Shown here: positions 39,759 to 54,300 of the stretch, one piece after another | Layout: every line of letters starts with the position of its first letter | Numbering within the stretch: position 1 is the first letter of the stretch | NCBI GenBank assembly: GCA_030340625.1 | Contig: JAOPHQ010005694.1 | Coordinates: 282,501-346,500 of the forward strand | From: Merluccius polli | Lineage: Eukaryota; Chordata; Actinopteri; Gadiformes; Merlucciidae | DNA length: 64,000 nt | Direction: 5' to 3' | The notes under the pieces: model-generated | What the model saw: only the letters and a program-made list of their open reading frames with translations | What the model was told of the DNA's origin: nothing | The model's database searches: none | Translations under genes and position numbers: made by a program

Positions 39759-42176
39759 GACACAAACAGAGGTCCCAGCGGGAGTGAATAGTGTGTGGTA
39801 GCGAGCGGAGATTAAGGATTTGCTGCTGGCAGCGTCTGCAAGACGGAGTGCACCAGGTTGAGCAGAGAGAGAGAGAGAGACAGAGGAGGGGAGTGGAGCG
39901 AGGGCTGCCGCTGGGGGTTGCACAGTCTCACCTAATAAGTGAATGACACACTAGGCAGGGCTCCCATGAGTGGGTATTAATCACAATTAGGCGAAAGGCA
40001 GTGCACCGCGGCTGTTCCACCCCACTCGGGCTCCTCTCGTCTCCCCCTGCTTATAGCTGGTGGATCCACTATATCTCTGTTTGTCCCCCCACACCCACCA
40101 CTGTGACGCGCCGTCTTCGTTCTGATTGGAAGCCCCTACTCTCCTCGTAGGACGCTCAGCAGCGACAACTACCCCCGACTTGCGGCGGTCGGGAACACAG
40201 CCTGGTTAAAAACATCACTTTGTAATGGATTAGCATTCTGCATACAAGCCTTCAAAAAAAAAAGAACAAGCATTTGCCGATGACGGCTCAATTCGAAGGG
40301 CCTTGCAACCGTACTTAGTCATAATTTGCTACTCCATTGCTCCCATGATGAGGTTCATAAGAATTGAGGTTCTCTTTGAGGTTTTGTCCTGTGTGTTCCT
40401 CAGTGCCGTTGACCTTGACGGAAAGCACTCACGCGTTTCTTTTTGGTTCAGTGGAGATCCAGGACCGTGGCGGCAAGGAGGTATTTTGTAAGTAGCTGGA
40501 ATCTTAAGCAGGGGCTTTTATTTTTTGGTTATATAACTTCCTTGATCGGAAGAACATCACAAGACAAACAAGCCTCGGTATAAGAAAAAAGAAGTCTCCC
40601 CTTTGTTTCCCCCACATTCATTTCCATAGTCCCACCCCGCCCCAAGGAGAGAGCACTTTTATCTATCCCCAGTGACTTACACATTACAGGCTTTTTATTT
40701 CTCTCTCTCAATGTTTAAAATGTCTAGCCCCCATAAAGTCCACGTCCATGGGCTTAAAGAGATGACGGGTTAATTAGAGTGCGGAGCAGGAGCTCTGGGT
40801 TGAACTCGTTGGCTGGACTGAGGCTTCATGGTTTTATGTATCTCGATCCTGGAAGATTCATTATGGCTGTATCATGGCTCTCGCCATGCACTGTTTGGGT
40901 TGAATGTCCTCTTTCCTTTGCTAGTCCTCTCTAATGAAAGCACACTCAGACGCACACACACACGCACGCACACACACAGAGTTAATGTATTGCTGTTTTG
41001 TCTATTATTCCTAAGGTGCCTTTACACACGCTGTTCACCTGCCTGAGTTATTTGCTAATTATCTTAAAAGCGGAAATGCCATTTTTCATCCTGAAAGCAT
41101 TGTTGGTCTTTGGTCGACAATGTATTTCTTTAAGCTGCTGAATCTACCTGTTTCTCAGTTGTTTTAAACCAACTCATTTTGTAGCTGCTTATGGCAAATA
41201 CATTATTCATTTGCTTTGAATGTGACAACAAATGCATTCAGGGCAATTCATCTTTCATTAATTTCATAGTATACTGTGCGTGTGTTTGTGCGCGCGTGCA
41301 CGTGTGTGTGTGCTTGTGTGTGCGTGCGTGACAACGCACTGCATTGATCAAACGCGACGTTCAAATCAATGCAGTTTGCCTGTTTGATTCCATTCCATTT
41401 GGAGCAGACAAAATTGGCAGCTCTTACCACTCGGCTTGTATTTCAGCGCGTGGCGGCTCCCGGCCTCTTATCTCTGATAGATGGGTGGACACCTGGGCGG
41501 GTAGCGTACTCATATCTCCCTATCAGGCCCCCCCCCACCCCCACACTCCCACCTTAAACATTTGGCGGCTTTAATGGACTTACCAGCGCATCGCTCAACA
41601 CAGCGTAAAACTCCTTGTAAATGTAACCAGTGTAAAAGTGCCCAATGAAAATGCTCTCCCTAGGTGGGGATTCATTCCCCTACAGGGGGGGTTCAAACCT
41701 AGTGACCATTTCATTTTTGTTTTACCCTCGGTTTGCTCTGTGAGTACTCAACACATCACAAGTCCAACTCCTCCATTAATCTCCCACAGAGTTATTATCA
41801 TCAAAGTGCTGGCTAATGCCAGCTAATCAGTGTAAATGGATCTGCATTCTGGTGGGATTTCTTTTTGGTGATGGATGAAGGGAGCCTGCTTTCTGGGGAT
41901 TTGGGGGATTTAATTTTTGTTTAATTACCGTGTTTTTGTTTTTAAATTAAATGTCTTATTAACCACCAAGCTAGCAGTTGCTCATGTTAACTGTAGCATG
42001 CGTATTAATTCAACCTCCCCAAGCGGAGGTGCAGGCAAAACAATAGGTTGCACATCACAACTCACTTGATGTTGTTGAGTGCATGGAAAGACTTCCTGGG
42101 GGGATACTGTCTCTTGTCTTGTGTTGCATTTAATCTAACGCTACTGTCTTGTCTTCTCTCTCTCTGTGCTCTGCAG

Positions 42177-42368
42177 CTATGTGGCTGTGGGCTTCTGGGA
42201 GTGGGCATCTGGCTCTCTGTGTCCCAGGGCAGCTTCGCCACCTTCTCGCCCTCCTTCCCCGCACTCTCCGCTGCCAACATGGTCATCGCCATCGGTGCCA
42301 TCGTCATGGTAACGGGCTTCCTCGGTTGCCTGGGATCCATCAAGGAGAACAAGTGCCTGCTTCTGAGC
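42177..42368 (+). CDS. tspan9: tspan9 exon: end of TM1, small loop, TM2
   Basis: This exon has 64 codons in phase 0 at both ends. The acceptor is a pyrimidine-rich tract ending in CTGCAG at 42176, and the donor GTGAGT starts at 42369. The peptide opens with LCGCGLLGVGIWLSVSQG (second half of TM1), then the small extracellular loop with FATFSPSFPALSAAN, then TM2 (MVIAIGAIVMVTGFLGCLG) and the conserved cytoplasmic KENKCLLLS turn, whose Cys is a usual palmitoylation-type position in tetraspanins. The exon is GC-rich against its AT-rich introns. A long CT microsatellite begins about 55 bases past the donor. Confidence 0.93.
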
Positions 42369-42420
42369 GTGAGTTGGCCCGTCTGCATGCCTAAGTAGTG
42401 GCAAGGATCCTTCTTCTCTC

Positions 42421-42458
<38 letters not shown>

Positions 42459-42471
42459 TCTCACTCTCTCG

Positions 42472-42532
<61 letters not shown>

Positions 42533-42640
42533 TCTCTGTCCATGTCTATTTTTCTCTTTGGATATAACAATAATAATAATAATCATATTTTTTTTAAATA
42601 TCCCTTACCTAATACTACTATTACTACAGTTGTATTACTA

Positions 42641-42708
<68 letters not shown>

Positions 42709-44508
42709 GCACATATAGACTTTTCTGGGCAATTTATTTTATTTTAAAAAATTAAAACAAAGTATGAAATACATACATCAGACAGCCTCGGAGCAAGGTG
42801 TGTCATTCGCCTTGTCACGGCATATTCATTAGTATGGCCATTTTTCTTTTTTCTACACGGAGGGCATGAGGTGTTCCCACTTAACCTAACTGCTAGACAC
42901 AGGTGAGCCCTGATTGTTTAGTTACAGAGAAATTCATTTAGAGGAAGAAATATTTATCGAGAGAAGGTGATATATTTATGATGTATGTATTTGCACAGTT
43001 TAATTCAGTCACATATGTTTCTCAGAAATGGAAAGCCAGCACAGCTTGAAGTTTAAAAGGCATTTCAGTCAGGAAAACGTTTTGTATTAAACCTCTCGGG
43101 CGGAGAGGGGGGAAATTAAAGTCAAACAGTGGGAGTTTTACTATTCTGTGAATGAAGACCAAACAAGATGTACTTTTCCATGGATTTGGTCACGACTCGT
43201 TGAAACAATTGTGGATGGCAGGCTTTTATGTCTGTTACATGGTTGAATTATGCAGAAGAACTAATGACGCTTGTTACTGTCTGGTTTAAAAGAAGTGAGG
43301 AACAGTTTATTAGACAACACATGAAGTCCTCTGACTATAGACTAATTATGAATGAAGTTAAGCAAGCGTGTTCTCATCCCTTCCAACTCGAGTGCGAGTT
43401 AAATCCTCTCATTTGTTTTTGCAACCAGGTGGTTTGTGTTTCTTGGCCATACTTAATTTAAATAACCTCAGAGTTTAGATGACTAACATTTTTTATTGTA
43501 TTTGAAATGCTGTGAGCCTACTTCTACCATATCCATAATGTGGTATGTGTTTTGTGTTATATTGTACTATACACCTGTTAACTGCTTACAAGCGGGAGCA
43601 CTAAGGGGAGGAAGGAGATATATTCTTTCAAATATATGAGATGAAGTCAAGTCAAAATAATTGTCTGTTGTGCCATTTTATACTTGGGCTAAGATAACAT
43701 TATCGTTAAGGAAGATAACATTATCATTAAGGAAGATAACGTTATCGTCACGACAGATAATGTTGCACCCAGAGGAGCCGGATACTGTTTTATGTTCTTG
43801 CAGGACATTGCAAAGATTAGCCATGTCGATTACTTAGTTGTCCACATATTTAAAGCCCCCCCAAGTAGTAAAAGTCCTTCTCTTTTCAAGATAACAAAAA
43901 GATTGGATAGCAAACAAAACCATGTTAAGGTTTCTCTCAAAAGAGGAAATAAGAGGTCAATTTTGATAGAAGAATATGCCCATCTGACATCCAAATTTGA
44001 TGTAATTATTGTTTATTCTTATTGTTTTCTGGCAGAGACAGGATGTCTTAGAATAGCTGTCTTCTATCAAACTAAATTCAAAATGTTTCCTGACATCGCT
44101 ACTTTTTCAGATTCAACAGAAGCATAAATTGTTGACTTTCTCTCTCTCTCTCTCTCTGCAGTTCTTCATTGTCCTGTTGATAATTCTCCTGGCAGAGCTG
44201 ATTCTGCTGGTCCTGTTCTTTGTATACTCCGACAAGGTAGGTTTTACTCCGTTAACATACACTTCATCTCCAAGAATTCTATATGCTCCTATTCTGTAGA
44301 GGTGAATGAATGAATACAAAGGACATTTTGTAAAAACCTCTTTATAGTTTAGAATACAACACCCATAGACAGACACACGACTAACAGGCCCGCATACATA
44401 TGTTCATTCTGTCTCAGAGGGGTTAGAAGTCTTTTACCCAGCTGTAAAAGGTCACACCACACAGTGGACCCCACACCCCACTAGTGTGTGTGGGTGCGTG
44501 TGTGTGTG

Positions 44509-44549
<41 letters not shown>

Positions 44550-45961
44550 GTGCGCGTTTGTGCGTGCGTGTGTCCGCGTGTGTGTGCGTGCGTGTGTCCG
44601 CGTGTGTGCGCGTTGCCTGTGTGTGCGTGCATGCATGCTTGCGCGGGTGCGTTCGACTTCTCTCATGACCTCTACGTGGATTGGTGCTGCAGGTCTGTCC
44701 AGTTGTCCAGTTCATGTTTAAATGAGCGAATGGACAGACAGACCAACCAGACAGCGTCGTTGTGGTATGCATAGCTAGGGAGAACTCGGCGGGTCTATGC
44801 GAGACTGATTCACATGGATGTCACCGGATCCATGTCACCTCCACCACCCTTCCCCACCCTGCTCCAGCCAACAGGTGTTTTAATGCAGCATCCGGGAACC
44901 AGTAGATGACAAATGCTCCAGGAGCTCTTCCAAGGACACAGCAGTTGATGGATCCTCTATTTATACATTCACGCTCTTTATATCCCCCTCACGGGGACGT
45001 AGGCTAATTCCCACTCTTTGTTCTGAGGTTATTGCTCGAACCGGGTCTCCGGGGCCGATAAAGGAATTCATTTAGAAGCCCATCCATTTTGAGATTCCCA
45101 TCTGGATCTCGCAGGCGCACCCTGTCAGAGGTAAATATGTCTGTTGTCTTATCTCTGCAGCGTTAGGGGCTTAACTTCTAAGAAAGCCCAAACTCAGATT
45201 CCTTCGGTGGAATCTTAATGGGGAGCCTCTTGACTGCACAGCAGCCGCTTCCCATCAAAATTAAAGCAAGATAAGGATGGAGGAGGATTTTCAGGAGGCG
45301 AATTAATACGAACGCGCATTAGCAAGCGATGAGCGCTACGGCTGGCGGGAACCATCTCCTTGAGAGGCGTTCCCCCCAAAAAAGATTTACCATACAGGCG
45401 TCGGTGCGTGTGCAGCGGAAAATCTGAGTAGGGCGATCAAACTGTTGACATTGGTCTTTAAATGGCATTGGCGCGTGTGGTTATTAGCGCACATTGTGTT
45501 GTGTGTGATTGTGTGTGTGTATGTGTGTGTGTGTGTGTGTGCATGTGTGTGTTTTTCCCCTATTTGAGGAATCTGTACAGCTGTGCATAAAGAAGACGAT
45601 ATTTGGTGTGACTGGACGTTCAGCGAACAGACGACGGGGTGTTTATTAGGCAGCGGGCCTCGTGATGTTTCCCTCAGCCCGCTTCTCTCGAGTGATGTCT
45701 AGTATGCCGTGTGAGGCTTGTCCGCTCCGTGCAACGCGGCTGTGATAAGAAGAATCCCTAATTCACCACTGCTATTTGATCCGCGAATCACAAGGCATTT
45801 ATTAACCAGTCTGGAAGACACACACTTGGCAGCTTTTAAAAGTCTATGGACAGAGGCCTGCAAAGTAGATATTTTAGTCTTTCAAACAGGACATGATTAA
45901 GTAATGAGTGATGCCTCTGTCAACCGTGATCCCACTGTGTAACATCCTGTTGAGAAAACTT

Positions 45962-46002
<41 letters not shown>

Positions 46003-46193
46003 CGTGCTCTCGCTCTTGCTCACTCTCCGTCTCGCTCTCTCTCTCATCCCACCATCCCTGTTTCTAGCCTAGGGAGAGCATAGCACACTATTATGTTAAT
46101 ATATCAGGCTCTCGGTGTCTGTGTATCCCACAGGAAGGTAAACAGAGAGTTGCTACTTTAACGTATGACTGTATGCATGCGCACACACACACA

Positions 46194-46255
<62 letters not shown>

Positions 46256-46309
46256 CTTCTTTAAGCTACATGTGCCGAGGCTGTCCAACTCAATTACCAA
46301 GATGTGTGC

Positions 46310-46341
<32 letters not shown>

Positions 46342-46439
46342 CCCACGTACCTGTGTGCGTGCGCATGTGTTTGTGCTCGATGTGTGTGAGGCTGACTTGG
46401 TCACACACCAGATTATAGCCATCAAAAGCATGGAGGGAC

Positions 46440-46474
<35 letters not shown>

Positions 46475-49400
46475 GACAGGAGCTCTGTGGGCTACAGCCC
46501 CCCCCCCCCCCCCCCCCCCCCCCCATCACCACCACCGCGAGAGTGGAGGCTGAAACTAAAATCTTTGAGCTTGGGAGATCGCTCAGAGCTCCTTCTCTTT
46601 TCTATCAGTTTTCTCTCAGTTGAGTGCCCTTTTTGGTACTGCATTTATATGTTCTTTTTTGTTTTGTTTTTGTTTATTTTCATTTTATTGTGTATTCTTT
46701 GTTTTCAGGCATTCGTTCACCAAGGCTTGGTTGAACCAAAATAAACTAAAGTGAAAATGTGAATTTAATTGGTGCAAAAAAAATAAAATACAAATAAAAA
46801 AAGAATAAATACATTAATTAATGAAGGGAATTAGAATAAAAGAATACAACTCAAAAAGTAGAATAAAGTACTCAGGATAGCAGGTTAAGTTAAAAGTATA
46901 AGGAGGAATATATGACAAAAGAATATGTGAAAGCATAAATGAGTGATAGCTAGAGGAATGAGAGATCAGACGTGTGTAGTGTGGTGTAGGGTGTAGTGTC
47001 AGTCACTGTCAGTTGTGTGCAGGGTGTCTTGGTCTTGGGCAGATGCAGCGTGATGGAAAGGGGGGTGTTTGTTATGTCCATTGCGCTTCTGAGATTATTG
47101 TTTGGATTGATGGGTTATTGGTGAAACGGTTGGGATATGTCTGGCAGATTGTTTCTTGGCATTGTTTGATGGTTGTGAGTCCGGAAATATTGCGCATGTA
47201 GTGTGTGTTGATGTGCTTGGGGAGTCTGTAGGCCAGCTATATTTTTGGGATTTGTTTTGGATTGGATTTTGTAGTTGGTGAAACCGTAACCCAGGATGGC
47301 ATATTCTAGTAATTATGTTATGTAGCTGGTGTAGACTTAGAGTCTGGTTTCTGGTGATACTCTGTGTTTTTGGGTGGAGAGTGGAGGCTGGGCCGTGAAG
47401 AGCATTTTAATAGCCCCGGAATGAAGAACCGTAAGCTGAGCAATGGAGAGGAGCTGGTACAAGTGTTCAGGGAGGGGGGAAGATGAAGCAGAGAAGTAGG
47501 GAAGAGGGGTGGGTGAATTATAGCTATTGAGCGAGGAGGAAGGTTGCATGACAGATTGTGCAGGAAAGGTGGTAATGTGTGTGTGTGTGTGCGTGTGCGT
47601 GCGTGCGTGAGTGAGAATGGAAGGAAGGAGGGGCTTGTTGGCATATGCTTCTCAGAAGTATTCACAGGTTGACAGTAACACCTCACCCTCCCTAGACACC
47701 TCCATCACATGTGTAATTATTCAGGGGTGAATATGTCGAGCTCCTGCATCTCTTATCACTACCACAAAGTTTCTATAGCTCCAACAACAACACAAATGGG
47801 TATTAGATTGATCATTTGGTAGCAATGGGTCCTGTAATACTCATCTTTATCAGCTGTTGCCCAGAAAACTCCCCACACACTGTGGAGAATGGAGGGGGAA
47901 AACAAATCAATGTTTGCTGGAGTTCACCTCGGCAGTGGTGAAAAACTATGACAACATCTACAGAATAACACACTTCTTTCTCACATTCTGTTCTGTTTGT
48001 TGTGTTCCTTTTTAGATGACATCAACTGAATGTGTTATCCACATTAGCATCAGACTAGTGTAGCCCCCTCACACATCTGACTCGTATCTGAGCTGGGGCT
48101 TTTGTCCTCCTTGGCAAAATAGGCGAAACAAAATAATCAGTCAAGACAGCAGTGAAAGAGTCCATGTTTATTGTGTGTATGGTTCTATGGAGTTTAATTA
48201 TATTGTAAGTGCGAATTTTTGTAACTGAAAAAACATATTCGTAGTTGTACGTAAGATTTGTGAACTAGTAGGTTGGTATTTGTAGTTGCAGAAAAGATTT
48301 GTAAATCTGTGAATGGGTTTGCAAATCTGTAACGTGATTCTCACGTGTAAATTAATTGAGAATAAATTCACAAACAAATACAACAATATTTGTGAATATT
48401 TATCTATCTATCTATTCCCTACAAATACTTTTGGCACAAATTACGCATCAAGCACTCGTAAAAGGTTTTCGGAAAAAAGTGTGCCTTAATTATGTTAGAC
48501 ACTCAGTTCACTTCTTCTTCACGTTTGTTTACTTCCGGTGTCGAATTCTGTTCCCCGTCAAGATCTGTTTCCCCTTATGGGCTTCCATATTTGATTATTC
48601 ATGTTAATAAATTGTTATATATTGTTCAATTTATTTTTGCGTTATTTTGGCAGTTACGGTACGGAAACACATAGGGGGAAACAGATCTCGACACAATACC
48701 GTTCTCCTTCACTTTCGTAGCAGCTCGCAGTCCTTTTAGTGTCAGAAATAATTATAGAAACCATCAATACGAAGAAGACCTCCATGAAACATATGAAGAC
48801 GGATGCCACCTCTACAGAGTTTGTTCGGTCTGTGTATTAAATATATTAAACTCTTAAAAAGTCAAATCAATTGTGTCACTACAGTACTGGCTGAACCATT
48901 TGCGGGAGGAAAACACACACTCCTCTTAAAATCTGATCTAGTAGACTCGATTATCTATGCACAAAGGTATGTAATCTCATTAACAGAAGAATTTCATTTA
49001 CTTTTTTTATTCGAAATGTAACCCTAACCCTATGCATAGATGAGTAGCCTATAATTATGTATTGAATTTTCATGCTACTATATTGTTTATGTGCCATCTG
49101 TGTATACTCACACCTTTGTTAGGTAATATAGGTCACAGATCACCTGTGCCCTACAAAAAAACATAGTTTAATCACTTTAATATAATACAGTATGGATCTT
49201 AGTCAAACAATTCTCCTGTAGATACTATGTGTGTATCAATTTTGTGATATTGCTATATATTATCACGGGGAGAATCGCTGGCAGGATCTACCAAGCATAT
49301 TCAGACAAACAATGTTACGGAAAATATTTAGGTCTGATATAAACAAAGTGGCACCTCCTTTATTTTTGCTTGTAATGTAATATATAATGCATGAGGCAAT

Positions 49401-51700
49401 CAGTCGCATTAATTTCAGTTTTCCAACTTTAGTGAACAATAAACTTACACATGTTGAGTATCAAAAATAAAGATGGTAATAATTGGCACCACTGGTGGCT
49501 GTTGGTAAGAACACAGCTTGTATGTGTCCAAAGCAAGAGTCAACCAACATTTCGTCAGCAGACATTCCCATAGTGCAGACCAAAGGCTTGGTCAAAGTTT
49601 GTGTGCCTCTTCAATCTGGAGCACAGAAATGTCAGAGAGAGGTCCTGCAAAACAGTGGCCAGGTTTACAACACAGTAATGAGTCTTACTCTGGATTTCTT
49701 ATTCTTAAAAGCTTATCATATTTAATAGGATGTGGTTGACGATTTAACACATTACTGAATGATTTTAGTATAGTTGTTTTAATCACTGAACTATGGTGAG
49801 CAACTGTATGGGATGACATTTATCAAAATCACAATTATGTGTTCATCCACAACAGACTGAAACATCAATATTGACTTTCAATTATGGTTTATGGGTTATT
49901 ATGGTTCTTGGCTTATGCCATTTATGTCTTTGATTGAAACTGTCAAGACATAAAAAATAACATGATAACTGATAGCCTTCATCAGGAATGCAAAGTGTTT
50001 TTCTTAGCTCTTAAGAACTGACATTATTTTGATAGAGCCATGTGTTCCTGATTGTGAATTGTGGTAGTTGAATAATGTTTGTTTCAGTTACTCATCTTCG
50101 TAATTGAAGATATAACTTGACACATACATTTCGCTGACACTAGCTGTCTAACGAACTGTCAAAAACACGAACGCAATGACCAATGTAAAAAATGACAAAC
50201 GAATGAGATAGTAAACAAAGCTGAACAAGCAATGAAAGAATGGACAACCTAATTAAAACGGATGAGATAAATACGTTTTAAATATAAATATATACACAAG
50301 CTGCGGCAAAATCAAAGAACGTAGAACAGGTATACACTACATTGTGTGCATTGTATATCCATAAGTAGCCTAACAGTCTAATTAGTCTCAGTGTAAGTAG
50401 TGTAACAGATAATTAAGTCACACTTTTTCAAAAAGTTACAATAACACACTCGAGTCGAGTCGAGATGGTTCGGTAACAGACATCCGTCTTGTTCAAATGA
50501 GCAATAATGAAATTGGGTACTTTTGTATATAAAGGTAATGGTGCTTTCACCGGAATCATGTTACAGATTTGCAAACCGTTTCACAGATTTGCACATCTTT
50601 TCTGCGGCTAGAAATACCAACCTACAAGTTCAAAAAAATCTCTTTACATAAATTCTAACTACAATTACAATACTTTAGAGTGAAATGATGGTTCCTCCAG
50701 CCATTGGGTTTTCACATCTCATTTTTAAAAGCTTGTAGCCATAATAACTGTACCTTCTTGTGTGTGGAGCCTTTGCTGCTGCAGCATTTAGTGTGGCTCT
50801 TTGCTTTCAAAGCTGTCTCTGAGTCTGGTCAAGTGAAAGTGGCACCAGACCTGCAAAGCTTTTCCAGGGAGGGGAAGATACTCCAGCTCAGAGCTAAACA
50901 TTTTTTTATAGGGGGGGGGGGGGGGGGGGTAGAGCTTGCGGATGAGGCCAAGAAAAGGGTGTGAAATATATATATTTTATATTTTGTATTGCTTTTACTG
51001 GGATCTGCGTTGTCATCATGAGTTCAATCTTGGTATATCCAAAGCATATAGAGTAATTCCACCCTAATTTGATGTTTGTGAGATTAGTCTTTTTTTTTAT
51101 TGACTTTTTTTTAAGCTTGCCCCCCAGTTCCGGGGTGGGATCCACTTAGCGTCGGAGAACGATCTGACATTAACTGTTAACTAACATTAATGGATAAGTA
51201 AAAGTACATTACGATAGAGACAGGGTAAAAAAAAACAACAACACAGCACCGTTAACCATTCAGCTGAAATTGAAACTAGTGCAAACAAACGCCCGGAGAA
51301 AAAACACCTCTCTCACCTGTGAGCGCATCACAGGAACAGGGGGATACACCGCCCCCCTAAGCAGACCGGAGAAGCCGACACATCTCGTTGGGCTGTTTAG
51401 CAGTGCGGTTTCTTCCCCTCCCTGGAAAGTTTTTGGCACCTGGTCCCCCAGGTTGTGATGAAGCCAAGGCCCAAAGCTGTAGCTGACACCAACCTACTGC
51501 ACCGGTGCTGGCACCTGAACCCTGAATTATTGCCTGCTCCCTGCGCTGCAAGGCAGGGCATACAGGTAGAAGGGGAAAACCAAGAGGAGGTGTGTGTGTG
51601 TGTGTGTGTGTGTGTGCATGTGCGCGTGCGTGCATAAGTGACTGACTGACTGACTGACTTTGTGTGCATGTGCGTGCACGCGTGCATGTGTGTGTTGGAT

Positions 51701-51735
<35 letters not shown>

Positions 51736-52338
51736 CTAGTGTAATGAGGAATATTGAGTTAAAGTATAAATAGAGAAGAGGTATCAGCCTCAGTCATATG
51801 ACAGTATTTCCTTAAGCACATAATCTTTAAATGTAGAACAACTTTGAAGATCACACCTGAAGGCTCCTGCTGTGCTAATGTCTACAGTCACTGTTTCCAT
51901 CCATGGTATTACAGCTTCCTAGAAGATAGGAAGACAGGACAGACAGACAGACAGACAGGCTTGGCTGGCTGGCTGGCTGGCAGACAAACACATAGGCAGA
52001 CAGTCATGCAGTCAGACAGACAGAAAGTAAACACCCACCTCTGCGGAAGCATAGCTCCTACCCTACCACCGCACTGTTATCCATAGTCATGTATCACTGT
52101 CAGTCTCTCTCTCTCTCTCTCTCTCTTGCTTTCTCTCTCTCCCGTTGTGCCCACTCTCCTAGTTGGCCAAGCAGTGGCCGGCCAGCTAGGCTGTGATGAA
52201 TGTGCTGTCTGGATTTGCTGAGTTTAGCTCTGGCCGGCCCAGAGGAAACCACCGCCCTGACGAGCCGTGTCTCTATGCTTTGTCTGCATGCATGGTGGCG
52301 CGTGGCCCTGCACAAACACTGCCACGCACACCCACACA

Positions 52339-52411
<73 letters not shown>

Positions 52412-53936
52412 ACTCACTATCTCACTCACTCACACACGGTGATACTGCTGGGCAAATATTTGTATTATTTTATAGTTATCATCGGTAGCTGAGTAGCAGA
52501 CTGGTTCATGCCAGTAGTCCTTAATGCCAGTAGTTATGTAGTCGGGCGTTTTAGGAAATCAGATTCAAACGGAGGAAAGGACTGGGGGGGGCCGGGGTTC
52601 TTCATGAGAAGAAAAGGCTACCGCAGCAGCGATGTGTGTGTGGGTCTGTTCCCTTTCTTTAGGGGGGGGGGGGGTAAATGGGTCAGAGCCACATTTGCTC
52701 TGCAGTCATTTGTCTGCCTCTAGTTAGCTCTCCATCTGGATCGTTAGCTGCCTTCATCACAGGCGCTAACAAAGGCTCGCGCACACGCCAACCAGACACC
52801 CCATGCCTCACACTTTTGTGTCGGGTGTAATTGTTATTGATTTTTTTTTTTCTTTTTCTTTTTTACCGAGGGGTGTACTCGGGTGTACAACGGTGACAAA
52901 CGTGTCACCGTGGGGAAGTCTGTCTGGTTTGTAGTGAGCCAGCGAGTGTCAACCGGTGTGAACAGCATAGAAGACGAGAGACAGGGGGAGAGAGAGAGAG
53001 AGAGACAGAGACGGAGAGACACAGAGACGGAGAGAGAAAGAGAGATGGTGCTACTCTTTATCCAGTTCTTAACTCTACAGAGAGGGATTACAGCAGCCTG
53101 GAGTATACAGTACAGTGCCTGCTGCAACCGCACGTATCTGCATAGACAGGGATAGCAACAACAACAACAACCAAGACGAAGGAATCTGTAATCATATTGA
53201 TGTTACTTCAGAGCTTTTGGATTTTTTTCAGGGGTGCTTCGTATATGACTAATGAGAAGGAAAGTTGTTTATTACTGGGGAGGCGTATATTGCTCAGTTT
53301 TTGGATGGAGGGGGTGGGATTATTTCAGGATATAATTGACTCATGCCTTCAAGCTTGGCAAAAAATCTTGATTTTCAGGTTTATACTCTGCCAAGTAATA
53401 ACAGAACCAACCTTAATTCAGGATCCATTCAGGATTCTATACCATGACAATAGTGTTAGTACTGTTTGGTTCTCATATGATCTAAGGTAAGTGGTTCCCA
53501 ACCTTTGACTTTAGATGTACCACTAAATTGTCATCAACACCTGTAGCGGACCACCTAGATAAATATGCATGCACTGGCTGAGCAAAGAGTGCCAGCACCT
53601 CCTTCAAACACAATTGTTACTCCAAGAAGGCCATGGCCAGTGGGAAACAGTGGGGGAACAAAAGTCAGCAACACTGCTTATGCTCCCTTAGCAAACACAA
53701 ATGAACACAAAACCTCAATGGAAAACATACAATGGAAATCACAAGCCATAATACTATATTTACGGAACAATATTTATAATGTATTTATTTTCAATTATCT
53801 ATAATATTGTTTCTATTATTAATTATTGAATGGACATTTTTCAATTTGTATTTCTCATCTTCATCTCCTGTTTTCATTAAGCTGCCTGATACATTCAGGC
53901 AGTCATTTCTGTGTGTGTGTGTGTGTGTGTGTGTCT

Positions 53937-54016
<80 letters not shown>

Positions 54017-54221
54017 TGTGTGTATGATGGGCCATACAAGCCATAATTAATTCAGGCCCTCTCACATACATACATTCTCCTTTCACATGCATATATTATA
54101 CTCACATATATATACACTTTACTTTTCAACACGTATATGTATTTTCACTCTCACTTACATATATTTACACTTCCACACATATCCTATCACAAACATACAT
54201 TCTAACTCTTTTATATATACA

Positions 54222-54300
<79 letters not shown>

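Larger units (their letters stand above)
34654..42176. other. No gene recognised; upstream of the first visible tspan9 exon
   Basis: This holds CT/GA/CA repeats and the fragment at 39196. The short tetraspanin exon with the start codon (expected around 60 bases, ending in FW before a donor) was looked for and not found. Confidence 0.6.
44237..48200 (+). other. tspan9 intron, left part
   Basis: This is the first part of the 12.2-kb intron between the TM3 exon and exon 56390. It holds GT/GC, CT and CA repeats and the G30/C27 pair. 46730-46960 is A-rich simple sequence. No nested gene was recognised. Confidence 0.65.

Noticed and set aside
43792..44127. 111-codon open frame in the intron before the TM3 exon
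   Set aside because: No recognisable domain; it lies inside a tetraspanin intron and looks like a chance open frame in AT-rich DNA.
46980..47700. - strand frames reading like a decayed coding region (for example GYGFTNYKIQ and following)
   Set aside because: Needs several frame changes, no catalytic motif seen, no family recognised. Possibly an old retroelement but not supportable.
53197..53490. 97-codon + frame with SFWMEGVGLFQDIID and CLQAWQKIL, vaguely like L1 ORF2
   Set aside because: The similarity is too weak and out of the usual L1 order; no flanking L1 motifs.
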